From Leisingera sp. NJS204 (GTDB taxonomy: Bacteria > Pseudomonadota > Alphaproteobacteria > Rhodobacterales > Rhodobacteraceae): 64,000 nt of DNA. Both the position numbers and the translations under genes were made by a program. Below the pieces are notes generated by a model. That model had not been told where the DNA came from. It saw nothing but the letters and a program-made list of their open reading frames with translations, and ran no database searches. Position 1 is the first letter of the stretch; every line of letters begins with the position of its first letter. Below, piece by piece: positions 46,088 through 55,392 of this stretch. The stretch is taken from NCBI RefSeq assembly GCF_004123675.1, contig NZ_CP035417.1, positions 2,161,501 through 2,225,500 on the forward strand, written 5' to 3'.

Positions 46088-47749
46088 TCACACCTCAATC
46101 GTTTTCGGACGGCGCCGTTCAAACCACATGATGATCATCAGCCGGGTGACAAAGATCGCGGTGAAAACCGAGGTCAGAATGCCCAGCCCCAGGGTGATCG
46201 CAAAACCGCGCACCGGGCCGGAGCCCATGGCGAATAGGATCACCGCGGTGATGAATGTGGTGATGTTGGCGTCAAGAATGGCGCTCAGCGCCTTGGAGTA
46301 GCCTTCGTCAATCGCCTTGGCCGGGCCGCGGCCCGCCTTCAGCTCTTCGCGGATGCGTTCAAAGATCAGCACGTTGGCGTCCACCGCCATGCCGACGGTC
46401 AGAACGATACCGGCGATGCCCGGCAGTGTCAGGGTGCCGCCGATAAGGCTGAGCATACCAAAGATCAGCGCGATGTTCAGGATCAGCGCCACATTGGCAA
46501 ACAGACCGAACAGCCCATAGCTGAGGCCCATGAACACCAGCACCGCGATAAAGGCCACGATGGTGGCGATCTTGCCCGCATCAATGCTGTCCTGGCCCAG
46601 CTCGGGGCCAATGGTGCGTTCTTCCAGGAACTCCAAGCCTGCCGGCAGTGCGCCTGCACGCAGCAGAACCGCAAGGTTGGTGCTTTCTTCGATGGTGAAA
46701 TTGCCGGTGATGATGCCCGAGCCGCCCGGGATGTGCGACTGGATCACCGGAGCAGAGACCACCTCGTCATCCAGCACGATCGCAAAGGGGGAGCCGATGT
46801 TTTCGGCGGTGTAGTCACCGAACCGGCGCGCACCCGAGGTGTTGAAGCGGAACGTCACCGCAGGCCGGCCGTTCTGGTCGAACGAGGGCTGCGCATCCAC
46901 CAGGTCCTCGCCGGTCACAACCGCAGCGGCTTCGATAGTGTAGTAAATGCCGCTTTCATCCAGTGACGGGATGATCTTATTGCCGATCCCCGGTGCAGCA
47001 CCGGCATCGCTGCCACGGCCCGCAACCGGGTTGAAAGTCAGCTGCGCGGTTGTGCCGATAATCGCCTTCAGTTCCGAAGCAGAACCAATCCCCGGCACCT
47101 GGATCAGGATGCGGTCGGCGCCCTGGCGCTGAATAGTCGGCTCGCGGGTTCCCACCTCGTCGATCCGGCGGCGCACGATCTCCAGCGCCTGGCGCACGGT
47201 GCGGTCGTCCGAGGCGATCTTCTCCGCCTCGCTCAAGCGCACCACAAGGATATCGGCTTGGGCGGAAACCTCAATGTCGTTGGCGCCTACACCGGTCAGT
47301 GTGGTAATCGGATTGGCCAGCTCGCGCACCGCTTCCAGCGCCCGGGCCATGCCTTCGGGCTTGGTGATTTTCACCCGAATCTCATCCGCCTGCCCCGGCT
47401 GGCGGCGGAACGTGCCAACAGTGCCGCGCTCGGGCCGCAGCGCATCACGCACCTCCGGCCACAACGCATCCATCCGCGCCTCGTAGACGTCGCTGACCTG
47501 CACTTCGGCCAGCAGATGCGCGCCGCCGCGCAGGTCGAGACCCAGGTTCACCAGTCCGGACGGCAGATAAGACGGCCATTGGCCCGCTGTTTCCAGCCGA
47601 TCCGGCGTCTCGCCCTTGGCGATGATATCAGCCGCGGCGTCGTTAGCCTGTTCAACGCGGGTGTAAAATCCGTTTGGCAGGGCAAGCATCAGGCCGGCCG
47701 CGCACACCAGCCAGATCAGCACCCTCTTCCAGAGATCAATTTGCAGCAT
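46088..47749 (-). CDS. secD: Protein translocase subunit SecD
   Basis: 553 residues. N-terminal helix, then a periplasmic region with GLDLRGGAHLLAEV and VRRRIDEVGTREPTIQRQGADRI, and a C-terminal set of five helices with GMAVDANVLIFERIREEL and KALSAILDANITTFI. Acts with SecF. The gap to secF is one base, and yajC lies 34 bases upstream. Confidence 0.97.
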   Translation of the reverse strand: MLQIDLWKRVLIWLVCAAGLMLALPNGFYTRVEQANDAAADIIAKGETPDRLETAGQWPSYLPSGLVNLGLDLRGGAHLLAEVQVSDVYEARMDALWPEVRDALRPERGTVGTFRRQPGQADEIRVKITKPEGMARALEAVRELANPITTLTGVGANDIEVSAQADILVVRLSEAEKIASDDRTVRQALEIVRRRIDEVGTREPTIQRQGADRILIQVPGIGSASELKAIIGTTAQLTFNPVAGRGSDAGAAPGIGNKIIPSLDESGIYYTIEAAAVVTGEDLVDAQPSFDQNGRPAVTFRFNTSGARRFGDYTAENIGSPFAIVLDDEVVSAPVIQSHIPGGSGIITGNFTIEESTNLAVLLRAGALPAGLEFLEERTIGPELGQDSIDAGKIATIVAFIAVLVFMGLSYGLFGLFANVALILNIALIFGMLSLIGGTLTLPGIAGIVLTVGMAVDANVLIFERIREELKAGRGPAKAIDEGYSKALSAILDANITTFITAVILFAMGSGPVRGFAITLGLGILTSVFTAIFVTRLMIIMWFERRRPKTIEV

Positions 47750-47783
47750 TGCCCTGCCTTTTCAGTTTGTTAGAGGTCTAAGC

Positions 47784-48068
47784 TTACGACACAGGGTCGG
47801 TTTTGCTCAGCACCTGGGCAATGGTCGCCTTGATGACGCGCACTTTCACACCATCGGCGATTTCAACTTCAATCTCGCCGTCTTCCTTGACCTTGGACAC
47901 CTTGCCGATCAAACCGCCCTGGGTCACCACCTGGTCACGCACCCGCAGCTGGTCGACCATCTTCTGATGTTCTTTCACCTTCTTCTGCTGCGGCCGGATC
48001 AGCAGGAAGTACATGATCGCGAAGATCAGGATAAGCGGGAGAAATTGGGCGATTGCGCCACTGTCCAT
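47784..48068 (-). CDS. yajC: Sec translocon accessory subunit YajC
   Basis: 94 residues with one N-terminal helix (IAQFLPLILIFAIMYFLLI) followed by RPQQKKVKEHQKMVDQLRV and the VVTQGGLIGKVSKV block, all typical of YajC. First gene of the yajC-secD-secF run. A 290-base region lies upstream, shared with the divergent serS. Confidence 0.96.
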   Translation of the reverse strand: MDSGAIAQFLPLILIFAIMYFLLIRPQQKKVKEHQKMVDQLRVRDQVVTQGGLIGKVSKVKEDGEIEVEIADGVKVRVIKATIAQVLSKTDPVS

Positions 48069-48360
48069 GGGATTTTCCTTCTGTCAAAGCGGCATGAGGT
48101 TTCACGCCGGAATTTTGCAGCGGAACCTATGCGCTGGGGGGAAGGGTTGCAAGGCTGCCGCAAAGCAAAAGCGCAGCCGGGATAGGCCGTTGCAGGATTG
48201 CGTGGATGCCGCGCCGGGAAAGGCCGTCCAATCCGCTTGCCTGTGCCCGGCATCCCCAAGTTGCACATAGACCGCGCGCGCCCCTTCCCCTTTGTTCACC
48301 CTTGCGTCATAGGATGGGCCTACTGATTCAAACCACGACCCAACGCTAGGAGAGACTCTC

Positions 48361-49653
48361 ATGCATGACATCCGCGCTATCCGCGAAAACCCTGCCGCAT
48401 TCGACGCCGCTGTGGCGCGGCGCGGGGATGCGGGCGTGTCATCCGAGATCCTGGCGCTGGACGAGGCGCGGCGCGCCAAAATCCAGGCCGCAGAGGCCGC
48501 CCAGGCCCAGCAGAACAAGGCCTCCAAAGAAGTCGGCGCCGCCAAGGGCCGCGGCGATGAAGCCGAGTTTGAACGCCTGCGCGCACTGGTGGCCGAAAAG
48601 AAGGCCGAAGTGGCAGTGATGAACACCGAGGCCAAGGAGTTGGATCAGCAGCTGACCGATATGCTGATGACCATCCCGAACCTGGCCTTCGATGAGGTGC
48701 CGCTGGGCGAAGATGAAGACGACAACGTCGAAATCCGCCGCTGGGGAGACCCAAAGGAACTCGGTTTCGACGCCAAGGAGCATTTCGAAATCGAAGGCGT
48801 GAAGCCCGGCATGGATTTCGAGACCGCGGCCAAACTCTCGGGCAGCCGCTTTGTGGTGCTGTCGGGTGCGGTTGCCCGTATTCACCGCGCGCTGGCACAG
48901 TTCATGATCAACACCCATGTGGACGAGAACGGCCTGACGGAAACCTGGACCCCGGTTCTGGTGCGCGAAGAGATGATGTACGGCACCGGCCAGCTGCCCA
49001 AGTTCGGCGAGGACAGCTACAAGACCACCAACGGCTGGTGGCTGGTTCCGACTGCCGAGGTCACGCTGACCAATATCGTCAATGGCATGACGGTCGAGGA
49101 AGGCTACCTGCCGCGCCGCTATGTGGCGCACACCCAGTGTTTCCGCTCTGAGGCGGGTTCGGCCGGCAAAGACACCTCCGGCATGCTGCGCCAGCACCAG
49201 TTCGAGAAGGTCGAAATGGTCTCGGTCACGCATCCGGACAAAAGCGGTGAAGAGCATGAGCGCATGACCCGCTGCGCCGAAAACATCCTGGAGCGGCTGG
49301 GCCTGCCCTATCGCACCATTGTTTTGTGCACTGGCGACATGGGCTTCGGCGCCAGCAAGACTCACGACATCGAAGTCTGGGTGCCCGGCCAGAAAACCTA
49401 CCGCGAAATTTCTTCGGTGTCGGTCTGCGGTGACTTCCAGGCCCGCCGGATGAATGCGCGCTTCAAGCCCGGAGATGGCGGCAAGCCGCAATTTGTGCAC
49501 ACACTGAACGGCTCCGGCCTGGCGGTGGGCCGTTGCCTGATCGCAGTGCTGGAGAACGGCCAGCAGGCCGACGGTTCTGTGAAGCTGCCCGAGGTGCTGG
49601 CCCCTTATCTGGGCGGCAAGCTGACCCTGACCGCGGATGGCGCACTGGCCTGA
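48361..49653 (+). CDS. serS: Seryl-tRNA synthetase
   Basis: 430 residues. The N-terminal antiparallel coiled coil that binds tRNA-Ser lies at about 30-100. The class II core follows with motif 2 in [20 protein letters not shown] and motif 3 in [21 protein letters not shown] 48361 is preceded by AGGAGAG. It charges tRNA-Ser (and tRNA-Sec where present). Divergent from yajC, with a terminator after it. Confidence 0.98.
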   Translation: MHDIRAIRENPAAFDAAVARRGDAGVSSEILALDEARRAKIQAAEAAQAQQNKASKEVGAAKGRGDEAEFERLRALVAEKKAEVAVMNTEAKELDQQLTDMLMTIPNLAFDEVPLGEDEDDNVEIRRWGDPKELGFDAKEHFEIEGVKPGMDFETAAKLSGSRFVVLSGAVARIHRALAQFMINTHVDENGLTETWTPVLVREEMMYGTGQLPKFGEDSYKTTNGWWLVPTAEVTLTNIVNGMTVEEGYLPRRYVAHTQCFRSEAGSAGKDTSGMLRQHQFEKVEMVSVTHPDKSGEEHERMTRCAENILERLGLPYRTIVLCTGDMGFGASKTHDIEVWVPGQKTYREISSVSVCGDFQARRMNARFKPGDGGKPQFVHTLNGSGLAVGRCLIAVLENGQQADGSVKLPEVLAPYLGGKLTLTADGALA

Positions 49654-49676
49654 TCCAAACGCCCGCACAAAGCAGA

Positions 49677-49706
49677 AACCGGCTCCCAAAAGGCGCCGGT
49701 TTTTTA
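49677..49706 (+). terminator. Terminator of serS
   Basis: A 7-bp stem AACCGGC / GCCGGTT (49677-49683 and 49695-49701) with an 11-base loop, followed by a run of T. Confidence 0.85.
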
Positions 49707-49726
49707 ATATACTCAACGCCTTGAGG

Positions 49727-50059
49727 CTATTTCTTCACCTTTTTCCTGCCGGCACCTTTGGCGGCAAGAATAGCCTGGGCCTTTTCCTTTTCTTTCTCGA
49801 TGGCCTTTTTCGCTTTCGCTTTGACCTTCTTGGCCTTCTGCTTGGCTTTTATTCTTGCCGCTGCAAACTCCACCGCCAGCTGCGCCGCTTTCCGCTTGGC
49901 TTTACGGGCCTTGGCCTGCGCCTTGGCGGCCTTATCCTCCGCTGCCCGGCGCGCGGCCTCGGCGGCTTCCAGCTGGGCGTTCAGTTCACCCTGCAACTTA
50001 TCAGAAGCCTTACCTTCCGAAGATCTGACCACTTTCTTGTCTGGAATCTTTCCGCTCAC
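49727..50059 (-). CDS. Small Lys/Ala-rich basic protein, histone H1-like
   Basis: 110 residues from GTG 50059. This start is preceded by AAGGAG at eight bases, while the longer frame from 50140 has no such site. After about 25 residues (SGKIPDKKVVRSSEGKASDK) there is one long helix rich in Ala, Glu, Lys and Arg, passing into Lys-Ala repeats (KAKQKAKKVKAKAKKAIEKEKEK) and ending GAGRKKVKK. The tail resembles the C-terminal region of histone H1 and bacterial H1-like proteins, which bind DNA without sequence preference. Low complexity, so homology cannot be assigned. Convergent with serS. Confidence 0.75.
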   Translation of the reverse strand: MSGKIPDKKVVRSSEGKASDKLQGELNAQLEAAEAARRAAEDKAAKAQAKARKAKRKAAQLAVEFAAARIKAKQKAKKVKAKAKKAIEKEKEKAQAILAAKGAGRKKVKK

Positions 50060-50256
50060 GAACCGGTTCTCCTTGTATTTAGGCACGCAAGGCCCGGCAG
50101 CTGAAGCCGTCAAAGCCTTGGCAGCCTCCAGCAGTACCACCGCAGGTCTGGTTACGATACCCGTGATGCTGTGCAGCAGCAGTTTCCCCGCGCGGGCCAG
50201 ACCAGATGAAAATGGGCCGTCAGTACTGGCTGCGCCCCCTTAAAGCAGAGCCCCCC

Positions 50257-51210
50257 TCAGCCCGGGAAGGGTACCAGGCATTTTTTGTCCTCATCCCACA
50301 GCTTCAGCGTCAGCGCCCGCACTGCTTCGCCAAATTTAATCCGGCGCAGCCCCAGTTCCGGTGGCAGGCTGTAATGGCACTGGCGCAGCCGGTAGGACGG
50401 GATCCGGGCATTGTAGTGGTGAATGTCATGCAGGGTGATATTGGCCACCGCCATGTCGAAGATCCAGCCGAAATCCAGGCAGGAGGACCCCTGCAGCGCC
50501 GCCACCTGCGGGTTCAGGTCCGGGCGGCGGTCCCAATAGGTGTCCTCAAAATTATGCTGCAGGTAGACTAGGAACACCCCGATCATGCCGCCCAGGAACG
50601 AGAACGCCAGCCAGACCCAGATGCCGGTTATCCCTGCTGCCCGGTACAGCAGCGCCAGCATGGCCACGATCACCAGATTATGCAGGACCACCCCCAGCGC
50701 CCCAAACCGCCGGGTGTTCTTGGGCCAGCGATAACGGATGAAGTAGGTGAATGCCGCACCCAGCGGCACCAGCACAAACGGATTGCGGTACAGACGGTAG
50801 GCCAACCGGTCCCAGACCCCTGCCTTGGCCCATTCCCGTACGGTCATGGTGTGGATCTCACCCGTCTCCCGGTGTTCCAGATTGCCGATGTTGGAATGGT
50901 GCAGGTTGTGGTTCTGCTTCATCACCTCGAACGGCGCAAAGGTGAAGGGTGACAGCACATGGCCGGCAATCTCGTTCTGGATCCGGGTTTCAAACAGGGA
51001 ATGATGCCCAGTGTCATGCTGCAGTACATACAGCCGCACTGCGGCAAAGGCAAAAACCACACCTGCCGGCAGCATCGCAAACCACTGGTCCGCATAGGCG
51101 ATGGCCACGGTAAGCGCCGCAAAGTAGACCGCAAATGTTCCAAAATAGCTGAGCGACGCCAGCCGGTTGTCCTGTTGTGTGAATTGACGCGTATGTGTCC
51201 TCAGATCCAT
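50257..51210 (-). CDS. Fatty acid desaturase
   Basis: 317 residues, membrane-bound. The three His boxes are HDTGHHS (about 65-71), HNLHHSNIGN and HDIHHYN, giving the di-iron centre of the acyl-lipid desaturase family. Hydrophobic pairs of helices separate them. It inserts a double bond into acyl chains, or acts on a related lipid or carotenoid; the family does not settle the substrate. Upstream lies the repeat copy at 51427. Confidence 0.88.
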   Translation of the reverse strand: MDLRTHTRQFTQQDNRLASLSYFGTFAVYFAALTVAIAYADQWFAMLPAGVVFAFAAVRLYVLQHDTGHHSLFETRIQNEIAGHVLSPFTFAPFEVMKQNHNLHHSNIGNLEHRETGEIHTMTVREWAKAGVWDRLAYRLYRNPFVLVPLGAAFTYFIRYRWPKNTRRFGALGVVLHNLVIVAMLALLYRAAGITGIWVWLAFSFLGGMIGVFLVYLQHNFEDTYWDRRPDLNPQVAALQGSSCLDFGWIFDMAVANITLHDIHHYNARIPSYRLRQCHYSLPPELGLRRIKFGEAVRALTLKLWDEDKKCLVPFPG

Positions 51211-51426
51211 GAACCCGTCCCTAAAGCCGATGCGTGACAGCTGTGCAAAACGCGCATCCCGTCCAAAGTAAATTTCCAGATAACTCCGCCTTGTGCAAAA
51301 ACAAGGTTACCACCGGATAATCCATTCAACTTGAAAGGTATCAATCTGCAGCTGCGAAGAAAACACAGAGCAGCGAAGCCCCGCATGAGGCAGGCAAAAG
51401 GCCGCTCAGCCCCGCGCAACGCAAAA

Positions 51427-51500
51427 GCGCCGCCCGTCAGGGCGGCGCCGGGCCCAACAGGCCTAGGTATTTTTTGGAAATGCCGCAGGCTGGGCGGGAG
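51427..51500 (+). repeat. Dispersed two-hairpin repeat, copy B
   Basis: Hairpin GCGCCGCCC-GTCA-GGGCGGCGC (51427-51448), then CGGGCCCAAC, 37 variable bases that include a T run (51470-51475), then GGGAG at 51496-51500. It ends ten bases before the der stop codon, on the strand opposite to der. On the minus strand the hairpin is followed by GCGCTTTTGCG, so it may end der transcription. Confidence 0.7.
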
Positions 51501-51509
51501 CGCCCTGCC

Positions 51510-52982
51510 CTAGCTGGATCCGCCGCCGCGCTTATTCAAATGCTTGGCCAAAGCGCCGGCATTCTTGGCGCGCTTGCCCTTGTAGGGGTTCTTGTCGCCC
51601 TGGCCGCGCATATACAACCGGATCGGGGTGCCGGGCATATCGAAATCTTCACGCAGGCCGTTGACCAGATACCGGTTATAGCTTTCCGGCAGCTTGTCGG
51701 GATGCGAGCACATCACCACAAACCCCGGCGGGCGGCTTTTGGCCTGGGTCATGTAACGCAGCTTGATCCGCTTGCCCTGCGGCGCTGGCGGCGGGTGCTG
51801 TTCCAGCATGCCAACCAGCCAGCGGTTCAGCGCCGCGGTCGGCACCCGGCGGTTCCACACAGTATAGGCGCGCATGATCGCGTCATGCAGCCGGTCCAGC
51901 CCTTTGCCTGTCTTGGCCGAAACCGTCACCAAAGGCGCGCCGCGCAGCTGCGGCAGCAGGCGGCCGAAGGCTTCCTTCAGATCGCGCAGCTTTTCCTGCT
52001 TGTTGTCTTCGATGTCCCATTTGTTGACTGCAACCACAACCGAGCGGCCCTCGCGCTCGGCCAGGTCGGCAATCCGCAGGTCCTGCTGCTCGAACGGGAT
52101 ATCCGCATCCAGCAGCACCACCACAACTTCGGCGAACTTCACCGCGCGCAGGCCATCGGACACAGACAGCTTTTCCAGCTTTTCCTGCACCTTGGCCTTC
52201 TTGCGCATGCCGGCAGTGTCAAACACCCGCATCGGCACGCCGTTCCAGTTCATCCGCAGCGAGATCGCATCGCGGGTGATGCCGGCCTCGGGTCCGGTCA
52301 GCAGCCGGTCCTCGCCCAGGATCTTGTTGATCAGCGTCGACTTGCCGGCGTTGGGGCGGCCCACAACAGCAACCTGCAGCGGCTTGGCATCGGTCGGCTC
52401 GGGGATGCTCTCGACCTCGTCCTCACCGATTTCCTCGTCCAGCACCACATCGGTGACCGGCGAATGATCCACCGCCTCGGATTCAAACTTCTCTGCCAGC
52501 GGCATCAGGACCGAATACAGATCCGGCATCCCTTCACCATGTTCCCCGGACAAGCGCAAGGGCTCGCCCAGACCAAGGCTGTAGGCCTCCAGAACACCGG
52601 CTTCGGCGGCATTGCCTTCGGCCTTGTTGGCGACCAGGATCACGTGGGCGGATTTGCGGCGCAGGATGTCGGCAAACAGCTCATCCGTCGGTGTCACGCC
52701 GGTGCGCGCGTCGATCATGAACATGCAGATATCGGCCATATCCACCGCCCGCTCGGTCAGGCGGCGCATGCGGCCCTCGAGCGAGTTGTCAGTGGCATCC
52801 TCCAGACCCGCGGTATCAATCACCGTGAACCGCAAATCGCCCAGCCGCGCCTCGCCCTCGCGCAAATCGCGCGTGACACCCGGCTGGTCGTCGACCAGAG
52901 CCAGTTTTTTGCCCACTAGGCGGTTGAACAGGGTGGACTTGCCCACATTGGGACGGCCCACGATGGCGAGGGTAAAGGACAT
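51510..52982 (-). CDS. der: Ribosome-assembly GTPase Der (EngA)
   Basis: 490 residues with two tandem G domains. The first has [14 protein letters not shown] and DTAGLED (G3), the second [15 protein letters not shown] and [11 protein letters not shown]. The C-terminal KH-like domain ends in basic residues. Der helps 50S subunit assembly. Upstream on the same strand are bamB-like and yfgM-like genes, the gene order yfgM-bamB-der familiar from many proteobacteria. Confidence 0.97.
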   Translation of the reverse strand: MSFTLAIVGRPNVGKSTLFNRLVGKKLALVDDQPGVTRDLREGEARLGDLRFTVIDTAGLEDATDNSLEGRMRRLTERAVDMADICMFMIDARTGVTPTDELFADILRRKSAHVILVANKAEGNAAEAGVLEAYSLGLGEPLRLSGEHGEGMPDLYSVLMPLAEKFESEAVDHSPVTDVVLDEEIGEDEVESIPEPTDAKPLQVAVVGRPNAGKSTLINKILGEDRLLTGPEAGITRDAISLRMNWNGVPMRVFDTAGMRKKAKVQEKLEKLSVSDGLRAVKFAEVVVVLLDADIPFEQQDLRIADLAEREGRSVVVAVNKWDIEDNKQEKLRDLKEAFGRLLPQLRGAPLVTVSAKTGKGLDRLHDAIMRAYTVWNRRVPTAALNRWLVGMLEQHPPPAPQGKRIKLRYMTQAKSRPPGFVVMCSHPDKLPESYNRYLVNGLREDFDMPGTPIRLYMRGQGDKNPYKGKRAKNAGALAKHLNKRGGGSS

Positions 52983-53054
52983 CAGACCAGCTTTCTGCGA
53001 TTCAGACGCGGCTCATAACGCATCCGGGCGGCATCCGCCACCCGGAAACACGGA

Positions 53055-54377
53055 TCAGCGGTATGCCAGCAATTCACCCTTGGAGGAAACCACGTAAAGC
53101 GTCCGCCCTGCAACAACCGGTGCGGTGGTGGCGCCGCCCGGCACTTCAATGGTTCGGGTCAGGCTGCCGTCCTGCGGGTTGAAGAACCGCAGCAGGCCGT
53201 CGTTGGAGGCGACAATGATCTGCCCGCCCGCCAGAACGGGGCCGTAATGCACATGGATCCGGCCGCGCTTGCCGGGCTTGTCCTTCAGAAACCCAGGCAG
53301 ATCCACTGCCCAGACCACCTCGCCGCTGCCGCCGTCCAGACGCAGCAGCCGGTTCTGGTCGCTGACCTGGAACAGGCTGCCGCCCGCGGGCCATGCGGTT
53401 CCAGAGGCACCTTCGTGCGCGGTCCACAGCCGGTCACCGGAGTTCAGATCGATCGCAACGGTGCGGCCCGAGTTGTTGCCTGCGTAAAGGCGCTTGCCCG
53501 AAACCACCGGTGCACCGGTCACATCGCTGATCCGCGATAGGGTCTGACCCGTGCGCTGACCGGAGACGGACGCGCTCCAGCGCCGCAGACCGCCGCGGCG
53601 GAAAGTGGCGATCAGATCGCCGGACCCAAAGGCAAAAACCGCCAGATCGTTGGTCACCACAGGCGCAGGCGCGCCAAGGATGTTCGACGCCGAGGGCGAG
53701 GCTTCGATCTGCCAGGCAATGCGGCCGTCCTTGGTTTTGACCGCCCAGCCGGTGTCATCGCCAGCCACCAGATAGACCAGTCCGCCGCTGACCCGCGGCT
53801 GGCCGGATCCGGTGGCGTCCAGCTCCTGGCGCCAGATCAGGCTGCCGTCGGCGGCGTTCAACGCCGTCAGCACGCCATAGCCCGAGGAGATGTAGAGCAC
53901 GCCATCGTCATAGGCCAAACCGCCACCGGTTGCCTGGCCCTCGTCATCTGCTGCCGGGATCAGCGTGCTGCGCCACAACACCTGGCCCTGCTGCGATACC
54001 GCCGAGACCTGTGCTGCGCTGTCCAGCGCGTAAATGCGCCCGCCGCCGACAACCGGCGTTGCGGTGATACGCTGGCGCCGCCCATCGCCGTCTCCGATGG
54101 ACGCGGACCAGATCCGCTGCGGCGCGGCCGACAGCGCCGGATGCGATGTGCGGGTGGCCTCGGCGCCATGGCCCTGGGCCCAGCTTGCATTTGCCACCTG
54201 TTTGGGCAAGGAAATCGCGCGGGATTGATTAACCACCTCAATTGCGGCCTCTGGACGGATGTCCTCGCGTTCGCCGCGCAGGATGATCTCCTCCTCGGAA
54301 CAGGCGGCCAGAATTGCCACCGCTGCGGTGCCGCACAAAAATGCCCGTGCCCGGGAGAAAGTTCTGTTTTTTGTCAT
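53055..54377 (-). CDS. bamB: BamB-like PQQ-repeat beta-propeller lipoprotein
   Basis: 440 residues from ATG 54377. A lipoprotein signal ends in LAAC (about Cys25). Then come repeated propeller blades with the W/G pattern (GRIYALDSAAQVSAVSQQGQVLW, LYISSGYGVLTALNAADGSLIW, RLYAGNNSGRTVAIDLNSGDRLW). BamB is the propeller subunit of the outer-membrane beta-barrel assembly machine. Position between the yfgM-like gene and der supports this over other PQQ-like proteins. Confidence 0.88.
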   Translation of the reverse strand: MTKNRTFSRARAFLCGTAAVAILAACSEEEIILRGEREDIRPEAAIEVVNQSRAISLPKQVANASWAQGHGAEATRTSHPALSAAPQRIWSASIGDGDGRRQRITATPVVGGGRIYALDSAAQVSAVSQQGQVLWRSTLIPAADDEGQATGGGLAYDDGVLYISSGYGVLTALNAADGSLIWRQELDATGSGQPRVSGGLVYLVAGDDTGWAVKTKDGRIAWQIEASPSASNILGAPAPVVTNDLAVFAFGSGDLIATFRRGGLRRWSASVSGQRTGQTLSRISDVTGAPVVSGKRLYAGNNSGRTVAIDLNSGDRLWTAHEGASGTAWPAGGSLFQVSDQNRLLRLDGGSGEVVWAVDLPGFLKDKPGKRGRIHVHYGPVLAGGQIIVASNDGLLRFFNPQDGSLTRTIEVPGGATTAPVVAGRTLYVVSSKGELLAYR

Positions 54378-54430
54378 TGCCCTGCCCTGTCTGCCGTTCG
54401 TGTTCCGCAAGTTCCCATCCGCGGAGCGCC

Positions 54431-55102
54431 TTACCCCTCAGGCGCAGAGGCATCCTCAACGGAGCCGCCAAGCGCCACAATCACCTGAGTTGCCCGTTCT
54501 TTCAAGTCCGCACTCACAGCCGCATCCGCCGCAATCCCGCGAAGCCGGGTGATTGCGGCAGCGCTGTTGCCCTCTTCAATCTCCAAAAGCGCCAGCTGTT
54601 CCGAGGCCAGCAGTGCCAGCGGCGCGCCCGGCTGGGCCAGCGCCTCATATTGCAGGCGGCGGTCGTCGGCGCTCAGGGTTCCGGACTGCAGGGCCAGCGC
54701 CTTAAAGCTGGCAATATGGCGGTAAATCAGCGGCAGTTCGCCATTGACCGCCACGGCTTCCAGCCGCGCCACGGCCTCAGCGGTGTTACCCGCGTCCGCC
54801 AGCGCACCGGCTTCAAGCATCTTCAGAATAGCCGCGCCGCCTGCGGTTTCGGCTGAAACCGCAGCCAGCGCTTCGGACCGGCTGCCGCTGCCGTCAATCT
54901 CCAGCGCCGCGGTGATCGCATCCCCCAGCGCTTCGGCCGCCGCCTGGTCCTGTGCTTTGCTGTACTCACGGAACGCCGCGCCGCCGACGATCAGCACCAC
55001 CACAGCACCGCCGATCCAGCCGTAGCGTTTCAGCATCAGGAAAAGCCGGTCACGGCGGACCTCTTCGGTCACCTCGTCGATAAAGCTGTCGGTATCGCTC
55101 AT
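54431..55102 (-). CDS. YfgM-like tetratricopeptide membrane protein
   Basis: 223 residues from ATG 55102, where AGGGGC lies upstream. A short cytoplasmic start (SDTDSFIDEVTEEVRRDRLFLMLKRYG) is followed by one helix (WIGGAVVVLIVGGAAF) and a periplasmic part with TPR-like helices. YfgM binds the SecYEG translocon and links it to periplasmic chaperones. Upstream neighbour of the bamB-like gene, 53 bases apart. Confidence 0.85.
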   Translation of the reverse strand: MSDTDSFIDEVTEEVRRDRLFLMLKRYGWIGGAVVVLIVGGAAFREYSKAQDQAAAEALGDAITAALEIDGSGSRSEALAAVSAETAGGAAILKMLEAGALADAGNTAEAVARLEAVAVNGELPLIYRHIASFKALALQSGTLSADDRRLQYEALAQPGAPLALLASEQLALLEIEEGNSAAAITRLRGIAADAAVSADLKERATQVIVALGGSVEDASAPEG

Positions 55103-55252
55103 GAAAAGCCCCTGATATGCGCCGCCCGGACGTTCCGCCCGAACCGGTATTGAATGCGTTGCGCCCCTCTTAACCCGGCTCAAAGCCCAAGCCAAGTGGC
55201 CCGTTTGCACCAGAAACGCCGGCAATTACGCCAGAAAAGCAAGAAATGTGAA

Positions 55253-55270
55253 CTAAACCACTTAGTTTAG
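55253..55270. promoter_or_regulatory. TetR-type operator upstream of the RND pump
   Basis: CTAAACCACTTAGTTTAG is an inverted repeat with arms CTAAAC/GTTTAG, nested with AACTAA/TTAGTT. Operators of this form are bound by TetR-family repressors of efflux genes. It lies 123 bases before the membrane fusion protein start. No tetR gene is in the window. Confidence 0.5.
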
Positions 55271-55392
55271 AATGGACATCTCCTATATCAGGCTTATCCA
55301 TACGCGCGACTCCCGTTGTGAGCAGGCCCCGCCGTATTCTGGCTATGGCTCATTTTGCACCCGGGACCAGACAAGAAACAGGAAGACCCGAT

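Noticed and set aside
51474-52919. Open frame of 481 codons on the plus strand
   Set aside because: Antisense to der, which carries both GTPase domains.
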